A DNA stretch of 64,000 bases from Brevundimonas variabilis (GTDB lineage Bacteria; Pseudomonadota; Alphaproteobacteria; Caulobacterales; Caulobacteraceae), in NCBI RefSeq assembly GCF_014199945.1, contig NZ_JACHOR010000002.1:186001-250000 (forward strand), given 5' to 3'. Positions within the stretch are counted from its first letter, which is position 1; each line of letters begins with the position of its first letter. Made by a program: the position numbers and the translations under genes. The notes under the pieces are model-generated. The model saw only the letters and a program-made list of their open reading frames with translations, searched no databases and was not told the origin of the DNA. This document shows, piece after piece, positions 57,189 through 64,000 of the stretch.

Positions 57189-57206
57189 ATCCGATAGTCC
57201 GGGCGC

Positions 57207-58670
57207 ATGGCTGAACACGCACTGGACCTCGGTACGCTTCAATCCCTGCTGGACCGTGCGCGGGGGCTGAGCGTCGCCTGTGTCGGCGACGTGATGCTGG
57301 ATCGCTATGTCTATGGCGAGGTCAGCCGGATTTCGCCCGAGGCCCCGATCCCCGTGCTGAAATCCCGGCGAATCGTATCCATGCCCGGCGGTGTCGGCAA
57401 TGTGGCGAGGAACGTGGCCGCACTCGGCGGGCTGGCGCGTCTCGGCGCTGTCACGGGCGATGATACAGCCGGAACCGAGCTGGCGGCGCTTGTCGCGGAA
57501 GAACATCAGATTTCCGATTTCATCGCCCGGCCTGACGGGGCCAGCACGATCGTCAAGACGCGCTTCGTGTCGGGCGGCCAGCAACTTCTTCGCCTCGACG
57601 ATGAAACGCTGACGGTTGGTGCGTTTGATCGCGATGACGTGTTTTCAGACGCTTCCGTCATTCTGTTGTCTGACTACGACAAGGGTGTCGTCACCGACCG
57701 GTTGATCCGTACAGCGCTCTGGGCGGCAAGGACCAGCGGTGCCCCCGTGGTTGTCGATCCGAAGGGCCGGGATTTCGCGCGCTACGGAGCGGTCGATGTT
57801 ATCAAGCCGAACGCATCGGAACTAGCCGGGGCCACAGGTCTGCCCGTCGAGACAGACGCCGAGATCGAGGTTGCTCTCGCGAAACTGCTGGCGGCCACGA
57901 CGACCCGAGCCATCGTCGTCACCCGGGCTGGCAAAGGGATGAGCTTGATCCGGCGCGAGGACGGCCGTGTGGTGCATTTTCCCGGCCGGGCGAGGGAGGT
58001 CTTTGATGTCTCCGGCGCGGGCGATACGGGCCTGGCTGCGCTCGGGCTGGCGCTTGGTGTCGGGGCCTCGCTCGAGCAGGCCGTGCAACTCGCGATCCTG
58101 GCCTCAGGGGTCGTGGTCGGAAAGAGCGGCACGGCGGTCGTGACCCCGGGCGAACTGATCGAGGCCGAGATGAGCCAGCATGCCTCGCTTGCGCATGCCA
58201 AGGTCACGCCGCTGGATGAGCTCGCGGCCGAGGTCGAGGCCTGGCGGGCCCTGGGATTGAAGATCGGGTTCACCAATGGCTGTTTCGACATCCTGCACCG
58301 CGGCCATGTCGCCTATCTGGCCCAGGCGCGGAGCTGGTGTGATCGCCTTGTGGTGGCCCTGAACACCGATGCCTCGGTCACCCGGTTGAAGGGTGAGGGC
58401 CGCCCGGTCAACGATCTGGATAGCCGGGCGGTCGTGATCGGCGGGCTGGCCAGCGTCGACAGGGTGACGAGCTTCGACGATCCGACGCCGCTGGCCCTGA
58501 TCGAGCGGCTGCGGCCCGATGTCTTGATCAAGGGCGCTGATTATACCCGCGAGGGCGTGGTCGGTGGCGACCTGGTCGAAAGCTGGGGCGGCGAAGTCCG
58601 GCTGGCAGCGTTCAGCGACGGCCACTCGACGACGAAGACAATCGAGAAGATGACCGGGGGTGCTGCGTGA
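57207..58670 (+). CDS. hldE: Bifunctional heptose-7-phosphate kinase / heptose-1-phosphate adenylyltransferase
   Basis: A 487-residue two-domain enzyme of ADP-heptose synthesis for the LPS inner core. The N-terminal PfkB-type kinase has GGVGNVARNVAALGG and the catalytic GAGDTG; the C-terminal nucleotidyltransferase has FTNGCFDILHRGHV and the KGADYTREGVVG segment. hldD overlaps its stop by 4 bp (GTGA at 58667-58670). Confidence 0.95.
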   Translation: MAEHALDLGTLQSLLDRARGLSVACVGDVMLDRYVYGEVSRISPEAPIPVLKSRRIVSMPGGVGNVARNVAALGGLARLGAVTGDDTAGTELAALVAEEHQISDFIARPDGASTIVKTRFVSGGQQLLRLDDETLTVGAFDRDDVFSDASVILLSDYDKGVVTDRLIRTALWAARTSGAPVVVDPKGRDFARYGAVDVIKPNASELAGATGLPVETDAEIEVALAKLLAATTTRAIVVTRAGKGMSLIRREDGRVVHFPGRAREVFDVSGAGDTGLAALGLALGVGASLEQAVQLAILASGVVVGKSGTAVVTPGELIEAEMSQHASLAHAKVTPLDELAAEVEAWRALGLKIGFTNGCFDILHRGHVAYLAQARSWCDRLVVALNTDASVTRLKGEGRPVNDLDSRAVVIGGLASVDRVTSFDDPTPLALIERLRPDVLIKGADYTREGVVGGDLVESWGGEVRLAAFSDGHSTTKTIEKMTGGAA

Positions 58671-59668
58671 GCCGCAAGATGATCGTGGTGACCGGCGGTG
58701 CGGGTTTCATCGGATCCAACATCGTGGCGCGCCTGACCGCCGACGACCACCATGACATCGTCGTGTGCGACCGGCTGGAAACCGCCGATTTGGCCAAATG
58801 GAAGAATGTCGCCAAACATCCGATCGCTGACTTCTGGGCCCCTGAGGCGCTGTTCGAGCAGCTTGAGCGGCACGCCGATGTCATTGAGGCCGTGGTTCAT
58901 ATGGGGGCCATATCCTCGACCACGGAAACCGATGCCGACCTGATCCTGAGGACCAATTTCACCCTGTCGCGCGACCTGTGGGACTGGTGTTCGATCCGCG
59001 ACGCACGACTGATCTATGCATCTTCGGCAGCGACTTACGGCGACGGGGATCAGGGGTTCGAGGACAACGAAGCGCCTGAAGCCATGTCACAGCTTCGGCC
59101 CCTGAATGCCTATGGTTATTCGAAACTTCTGTTTGACCAGTATGCCATCCGGCAGTCGGATCGCGGACAGTCGCCGAGCCAGTGGGCCGGGCTCAAATTC
59201 TTCAACGTCTACGGGCCGAACGAGGGTCACAAGGGCTCGATGAAGTCGGTCGTGGCCCAGATCTGGCCCAAGGTCGCGGCCGGCGAGACGGTCAGCCTGT
59301 TCCGCTCGCATCACCCGGACTATGCCGACGGCGGACAACTGCGGGATTTCGTTTTCGTCGACGACATTGTCGAGATCGTTGTCTGGTTGCTCGAGACACC
59401 CGGGGTATCCGGCGTGTTCAATGCCGGGTCAGGCCAGGCCCGGTCGTTCGACGATCTGGCGAAGGCGACCTTTGCGGCAGCGGGCAAGACCGCGTCCATA
59501 GCCTATGTCGACATGCCCGAGGCCATTCGCGACCGGTATCAGTACTTCACCGAGGCCAGAATGGACCGGATCCGGGCTGCGGGCTGGCCGGGTCAGTCGA
59601 CGCCGCTTGAAGAGGGGGTCAGGCGCTATGTCCAGGGTTTCCTGATGACCGGAGATCCGTATCGGTGA
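58667..59668 (+). CDS. hldD: ADP-L-glycero-D-manno-heptose 6-epimerase
   Basis: A 333-residue SDR-fold epimerase finishing ADP-heptose. The Rossmann motif GGAGFIGSN, the catalytic YGYSK and the substrate-binding FFNVYGPNEGHKGSMKSV are present. The GTG start at 58667 overlaps the hldE stop. The DUF3089 gene follows after 16 bp. Confidence 0.95.
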   Translation: MSRKMIVVTGGAGFIGSNIVARLTADDHHDIVVCDRLETADLAKWKNVAKHPIADFWAPEALFEQLERHADVIEAVVHMGAISSTTETDADLILRTNFTLSRDLWDWCSIRDARLIYASSAATYGDGDQGFEDNEAPEAMSQLRPLNAYGYSKLLFDQYAIRQSDRGQSPSQWAGLKFFNVYGPNEGHKGSMKSVVAQIWPKVAAGETVSLFRSHHPDYADGGQLRDFVFVDDIVEIVVWLLETPGVSGVFNAGSGQARSFDDLAKATFAAAGKTASIAYVDMPEAIRDRYQYFTEARMDRIRAAGWPGQSTPLEEGVRRYVQGFLMTGDPYR

Positions 59669-59684
59669 CGCGGTCCATGCTGTC

Positions 59685-60788
59685 ATGAAGCGCAGGCTGA
59701 CCTTTCGACAGGTCGCGGGCTGGACCCTTCTGTCCCTGCTGCTGCTCGTCGCCTCCGCAGTGGCCGTTTGGCGGGGCGACATCCTGAGGGCAGGGCTGGA
59801 CCCTCAGATCCCTTTCCAGACCTACGATCCACCACCCGCACCGGACTATAGCCAGGCCGATGCCTGGGCCCTGTGGGACGCCCGGGGACCACAGGCCGGC
59901 AATGCCGCAGTCTTCTTCGTCCATTCGACGACCTTCGATGGAGGCTCGGGCTGGAACGGTCCGGTCCGCGATCCCAAGGCTGACGCCTATCTCGATCGGG
60001 TCGTGCTCCCGAACTACGCGGCACCCTTCGAGCGCGCCGGGGTCATCAGTGTGCCGCGCTATCGCCAGGCCAGCCTTTACACACGGCTGACTCTTCGGGA
60101 CGACGCGAGGGACGCGCGGGCGTTCGCCTACGATGACGTCCGAAAGGCCTTCGAAACCTGGATCGCGCGGCATCCTGGACAGCCTGTCGTTCTGGTTGGC
60201 GTGGAGCAGGGGGCGGAATTGCTGGACCGACTGTTGCGCGAGCGAGTCGCGCCGGACGCCGCCCTCCGCCAGCGCCTGGTTGCCGTCTATCTGATCGACG
60301 CGATCGTGGCTGCCGACCGGTTGCGGCCTGAAACACCCGCCTGCCGCGCGCGCACCGAGGTCGGGTGTGTCGTGGGCTGGTCCCAGGTCGGTGTCGGCAA
60401 CGAGGGAGCGGCGGCGCGGCGGTTGCGTCGTGCGCTGGTCTGGGATGACCGAGGGCGGCTGGTGGATCTGGCAGGCCGCGCGGCCTTGTGCGTGAACCCT
60501 GTGACCGGCAGCGTGGGCGAAGAGATTGTGCCCGCCCGCAGGCATCTTGGCGCAACGAATGCCACGGCGCTGGAGTGGGGTGTCCGGCCGGCTTTTATGG
60601 ACAGACTGGTCGAGACGCAGTGCCGGGGTGGCCTATTGCGTCACACAGAGCCGAAAACAGAGTCCTTCCGGGAGGTTGGAAACTGGGCCGATCGTCGAAA
60701 GGCTAGACCCTACAACCTGTTCTATGCAGATCTTGAGGCTGATATTCAGGCGCGTCTGTCGGTCTGGCTGTCCCGGGCCCGAAACTAG
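59685..60788 (+). CDS. DUF3089 alpha/beta-hydrolase-like protein lacking the Ser nucleophile
   Basis: A 367-residue protein with an N-terminal membrane anchor (LLSLLLLVASAVAVWRGDIL). The body matches DUF3089 (FFVHSTTFDGGSGWNGPV, RYRQASLYT, CVVGWSQVGVGNE). Where relatives have a GHSQG nucleophile elbow, this protein has GVEQG, placing Glu174 in the Ser position, so it is probably not a serine hydrolase. It follows hldD in the same direction and shares its CTAG stop region with the convergent recG. Confidence 0.8.
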   Translation: MKRRLTFRQVAGWTLLSLLLLVASAVAVWRGDILRAGLDPQIPFQTYDPPPAPDYSQADAWALWDARGPQAGNAAVFFVHSTTFDGGSGWNGPVRDPKADAYLDRVVLPNYAAPFERAGVISVPRYRQASLYTRLTLRDDARDARAFAYDDVRKAFETWIARHPGQPVVLVGVEQGAELLDRLLRERVAPDAALRQRLVAVYLIDAIVAADRLRPETPACRARTEVGCVVGWSQVGVGNEGAAARRLRRALVWDDRGRLVDLAGRAALCVNPVTGSVGEEIVPARRHLGATNATALEWGVRPAFMDRLVETQCRGGLLRHTEPKTESFREVGNWADRRKARPYNLFYADLEADIQARLSVWLSRARN

Positions 60789-62881
60789 TCCGCGGCGGTT
60801 CGGTCGGCCTTCCAGTCGAACAGGGCCTCGAGGATGCGAATGGCCTCTCCGCGTGGCGAGGTCAGATCGGGATCGCGGTCCAGGATCATGCGGGCGTCAT
60901 CTGCGGCCGCCAGCATCAGGCTGCGATGCCGGATCGGATCCGCGAAGCGATAGGCCGGAAAACCGCTCTGCCTGAGACCCAAGGGATCTCCGCCGCCGCG
61001 CAGGCGGAAGTCTTCTTCGGCGATCTCGAAGCCGTCCTCGGTCCGCCGCAGGGTTTCCAGCCGCTCCCGGGCTGTATCTCCCAGTCCGTTCTCGCCATTG
61101 CTGCTGCCGTACAGGAGGATACAGGCGCTGGCCTTGGCCCCTCGACCCACGCGCCCTCTCAGCTGATGGAGCTGGGCGAGACCAAAGCGATCCGCGTGCT
61201 CTATGACCATGATCGAAGCATTGGGGACGTCGACCCCGACCTCGACCACGGTCGTTGCCACGAGAAGCGGTATCCGGCCGTCGGCGAAGTCTGCCATGAC
61301 GGACTCGCGCTGGGCCCCTGGCATCTGACCGTGGGCGAGGCCAACCTCAAGGTTCAGAATGCGGGACAGGTCACGCGCCCGATCCTCGGCGGCCGCCAGA
61401 TCAATGGCTTCGCTTTCTGCCACCAGCGGACAAATCCAGTAGGCCTGAGCCCCGCTTTCGATCGCAGCCTTCAGGCGCTGGGCGACTTCGCCGATCCGGA
61501 CGAGGGGCAGCACCGCAGTGGCAACGGGCGTTCGGCCGGGAGGCTTCTCCATCAACCGGCTGACCTCCAGCTCGCCGTACTGGGTCAATTCAAGCGTGCG
61601 CGGGATAGGTGTCGCCGACATGGTCAACAGGTGCACACCTCCGATTCTGGGATCGCCTTTGGCCTGCAGGCGCTGGCGTTCGTTGACGCCGAAGCGGTGC
61701 TGCTCGTCAATGATAACCAGGGCCAATTTGTCGAATCGCACGGCGTCCTGAAACAGGGCGTGGGTCCCTATGGCGATACCAGCCGATCCATCGGCGAGAG
61801 CGGCCAGACGGTCGCGGCGCTCTGCGGCGGTATCGCGACCCGTTAGCAGGATCGCCTTCAGGCCCGCCTCTGCAAACATCGGGGCAAGACGTTGATAGTG
61901 CTGGCGCGCAAGAATTTCCGTGGGTGCCATCAGGGCAGCCTGGAAGCCGCACGAGGCGGCATCGGCCATGGCGAGCGCGGCCACTGCAGTCTTTCCCGAC
62001 CCGACATCGCCCTGAAGCAGACGGCCCATCTGCTCGCCGGACGCCAGATCGTGACGGATGTCCGCGAGGGCCTTGGCCTGGGCCCGGGTCAGGGTGAAAG
62101 GCAGGGTCGCCAGCAGGCGATCGGAAGAGGCACCCGGGACAATCCGCGGTGCGGGGGTGATCTGACGGGCTCGGCGGCGACGGGCGAGGGCGAGCTGATG
62201 GGCCAGCAGTTCGTCGAAGGCGAGACGCTGTCGCGCCGCTGCGTCTGGCTCCAGGTCTGTCAGCCCCTCGGGTTCGTGAACCACCCTCACCGCTGCCTGC
62301 CAAGCGGGCCATTTGCGTGCCGCGATCCATGCCGTGTCTTGCCACTCCGGCAGAACAGGGGCCAGCGCGAGGGCCTGGATGGCCAGCTTCCGCACCTGCC
62401 GTGAGGTGAGGCCTGCGGTCGCAGGATAGATGGGCTCGACCGCCGGGATATCATCGGCCTTGTCCAAAGGGACGATCCAGTCTGGATGGACAATCTGGAC
62501 TTCGTTGTTGAAGCGTTCGACCTTGCCCGACACCAGCCGCCGTTCACCGCGGGGAAGCTGGCGGTCGATGTGCTGGGGGCTACCGCCGAACCAGATCAGG
62601 TGGACGAACCCTGTCTCGTCGCTGGCGCGGACCTTCAGGGGAGCACCGATCTTGGCCGGGACGAACATGCGGTCGATGATCACGTCGAACACGCCGACTT
62701 CGCCTTCGATCGCGTCGACAGCCGTCGTGCGTCGGCGCGTGATCATGCCGTTGGGCGTCAGAAACAGCAGATCGCGGACAAGCGGACCAGCCAGCTTCTG
62801 GACGAGCGGCGTTACCTTGGCCCCCACGCCCTTAAGGCTGGAGACCTCTGCGAACAGCGAAAAAAGAATCTGCGGCCTCAT
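60785..62881 (-). CDS. recG: ATP-dependent DNA helicase RecG
   Basis: A 698-residue helicase that reverses stalled forks and unwinds Holliday junctions. An N-terminal OB wedge domain is followed by the helicase core: LLQGDVGSGKT (Walker A), IIDEQHRFGVNERQ, LTMSATPIPRTL, VEVGVDVPNAS and QLRGRVGRG. It is complete and of normal length. Divergent from sdhE-mfd, an order common in Caulobacterales. Confidence 0.97.
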   Translation of the reverse strand: MRPQILFSLFAEVSSLKGVGAKVTPLVQKLAGPLVRDLLFLTPNGMITRRRTTAVDAIEGEVGVFDVIIDRMFVPAKIGAPLKVRASDETGFVHLIWFGGSPQHIDRQLPRGERRLVSGKVERFNNEVQIVHPDWIVPLDKADDIPAVEPIYPATAGLTSRQVRKLAIQALALAPVLPEWQDTAWIAARKWPAWQAAVRVVHEPEGLTDLEPDAAARQRLAFDELLAHQLALARRRRARQITPAPRIVPGASSDRLLATLPFTLTRAQAKALADIRHDLASGEQMGRLLQGDVGSGKTAVAALAMADAASCGFQAALMAPTEILARQHYQRLAPMFAEAGLKAILLTGRDTAAERRDRLAALADGSAGIAIGTHALFQDAVRFDKLALVIIDEQHRFGVNERQRLQAKGDPRIGGVHLLTMSATPIPRTLELTQYGELEVSRLMEKPPGRTPVATAVLPLVRIGEVAQRLKAAIESGAQAYWICPLVAESEAIDLAAAEDRARDLSRILNLEVGLAHGQMPGAQRESVMADFADGRIPLLVATTVVEVGVDVPNASIMVIEHADRFGLAQLHQLRGRVGRGAKASACILLYGSSNGENGLGDTARERLETLRRTEDGFEIAEEDFRLRGGGDPLGLRQSGFPAYRFADPIRHRSLMLAAADDARMILDRDPDLTSPRGEAIRILEALFDWKADRTAAD

Positions 62882-62965
62882 GACGACCCCAGCATAGCTG
62901 GCGGAGGCGGCGTTGGAACGCTATCTCATCCGGCATCATAACTGACAGACCGGGCAAGGATTCTT

Positions 62966-63280
62966 GTGGCCGACACAAACGCGCGTCCCGACGGGACTAC
63001 GAACGAAAAACTGGGTCGGATCACCTTCCGCGCATGGCGTCGAGGGTTCCGCGAAGCCGACCTTGTCCTGGGGCCATTCATCGAACAGGTCGGGCCCGGC
63101 CTGACCGAGGCTGAACTCGACACGTTCGAGGCTCTTCTGAACGAGGACGACTACGACATCTACGCCTGGATCATCGGCGACAAGCCGGTACCGGAGGCGC
63201 ATGCCGGGCCACTTATGGACAAGGTCCAGGCCTTCATGCGCGACCACGTCGCCATGGCTGTGCAGCAGGGTGCCGGCTAA
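62966..63280 (+). CDS. sdhE: Succinate dehydrogenase assembly factor SdhE
   Basis: A 104-residue protein that promotes flavinylation of SdhA. The core helix bundle begins LGRITFRAWRRGFREADLVLG, with the RGxxE-like RRGFREAD motif, then FEALLNEDDYDIYAWI. The GTG at 62966 has AAGGA 5 nt upstream. Its TAA overlaps the mfd ATG (TAATG). Confidence 0.9.
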   Translation: MADTNARPDGTTNEKLGRITFRAWRRGFREADLVLGPFIEQVGPGLTEAELDTFEALLNEDDYDIYAWIIGDKPVPEAHAGPLMDKVQAFMRDHVAMAVQQGAG

Positions 63281-64000
63281 TGGATGGGGCTGTGCTCGAT
63301 CGACGGACGGATGCGGACCTGGGGGGGGCACCCGAAGGGCTTGATGCCCTCACGATCGCCGACCGGCTGAGGGCGCGCGGCGGGATGGCCATGTTCGTGG
63401 CGCGTGACTATGCGCGTGCTGGTGAGTTTCTTCAGGCGTTTCGGTTTTTCGCTAAAGATATTGATATCATAGAATTCCCGGCGTGGGATTGCCTGCCTTA
63501 TGACCGCCTTAGCCCGACATCGTCGGTTTCGGCGGAACGTATGGCTGCGCTGACGCAGCTGGCAAAACGAGACCCGTCGAATCGGACCCCGCTGTTGTTG
63601 ATATCCACTGTGGCCGCCGCCATGCAGCGGACACCGCCCAGAGAAGTCACCACAGCTGCCGGGTTCGAGACTGTCGTCGGACGTGATCTCGATACGGCGG
63701 CGCTGGAGCGGTACTTCACGGTCAATGGCTATATGCGGGCGTCGACCGTGAACGAGCGCGGCGAGTATGCGGTTCGAGGCGGCGTCATCGATGTCTTCCC
63801 GCCCGGCTTCGACGAGCCCGTCCGGCTGGACATGTTCGGATCGGAACTGGAATCGATCCGGACCTTCGATCCTGAGACCCAGCGCTCGACGGGTCAGCGG
63901 ACCCGGGTTTCGCTGTCTCCGGTGTCCGAGGCCCTGCTGGACGACGACACCATATCGCGATTCCGCACCGGGTATCTGGCGCGCTTCGGGGCCGGGGGGG
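63280..64000 (+). CDS. mfd: Transcription-repair coupling factor Mfd (5' part, cut by window edge)
   Basis: The first about 240 residues are visible. They match the UvrB-homology N-terminal module: IIEFPAWDCLPYDRLSPTSSVSAERMAAL, TVNGYMRASTVNERGEYAVRGGVIDVFPPG and the EPVRLDMFGSELESIR region. Mfd removes RNA polymerase stalled at lesions and recruits UvrA. The ATG at 63280 overlaps the sdhE stop by one base. The translocase domains lie beyond the window. Confidence 0.93.
   Translation, partial: MDGAVLDRRTDADLGGAPEGLDALTIADRLRARGGMAMFVARDYARAGEFLQAFRFFAKDIDIIEFPAWDCLPYDRLSPTSSVSAERMAALTQLAKRDPSNRTPLLLISTVAAAMQRTPPREVTTAAGFETVVGRDLDTAALERYFTVNGYMRASTVNERGEYAVRGGVIDVFPPGFDEPVRLDMFGSELESIRTFDPETQRSTGQRTRVSLSPVSEALLDDDTISRFRTGYLARFGAGG

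Overview
The window is chromosomal core sequence of a high-GC alphaproteobacterium, most likely Caulobacterales and close to Brevundimonas or Caulobacter. This inference rests on the recG / sdhE / mfd order at the right end, the two-gene MetH led by an ArsR-methyltransferase regulator, the pmbA / cysQ / DUF4170 / msbA-like / waaA / lpxK run, TonB-dependent receptors, and frequent GTG and TTG starts. No prophage, insertion sequence, CRISPR array or plasmid region was seen. Genes are packed tightly, often sharing ATGA or GTGA at start-stop junctions and sometimes sharing stop codons tail to tail.

Left part (1-15 kb). A truncated hotdog thioesterase is followed by a ligase-associated MBL exonuclease, a soluble hybrid histidine kinase, and the preQ0 operon queC-queE-queD (folE, the first step, lies at 51.3 kb). 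Next come aroC with a pirin and two small genes downstream, a degenerate DnaJ-like protein, pdxH, a TetR regulator, a uridine kinase, an AlkK-like acyl-CoA ligase, a DUF1499-like protein, an MBL hydrolase and a Blh-type phosphatase operon.

Middle part (15-31 kb). A large TonB-dependent receptor with a leader hairpin and a terminator precedes the methionine operon, read leftward: ArsR-methyltransferase regulator, metF, metH homocysteine module, metH folate/B12/reactivation module. A near-perfect 26-bp palindrome sits against the regulator's start codon. Several envelope genes follow: an EF-hand protein, an L,D-transpeptidase-type protein, a secreted amidohydrolase, a Tat-exported ferritin-like protein and a CorC/HlyC transporter.

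Translation block (31.1-36.3 kb). tRNA-Trp, secE, nusG, rplK, rplA, rplJ and rplL are in the usual order, but a TPR-aspartyl/asparaginyl beta-hydroxylase gene on the opposite strand separates rplKA from rplJL. Leader structures precede rplK and rplJ, and strong terminators follow rplA and rplL.

Right part (36-64 kb). A DJ-1/PfpI protein is followed by lipid A/Kdo genes (lpxK, waaA, DUF374 acyltransferase, msbA-like ABC exporter) and the pmbA-cysQ-DUF4170 run, with a PTP-like phosphatase gene between them. Then come MAPEG, an M14 peptidase, ubiD, an aldo/keto reductase, a lone exbD, folE, cysS, the phr-cfa pair, the inner-core LPS genes kdsA-hldE-hldD, a DUF3089 protein lacking its serine, recG, sdhE and the start of mfd.

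I see no clear-cut new defence or biosynthetic system. The most interesting leads are the methionine-operon operator, a QueD without its catalytic cysteine, the oxygenase gene inside the ribosomal protein block, and a DUF3089 protein without a serine nucleophile.
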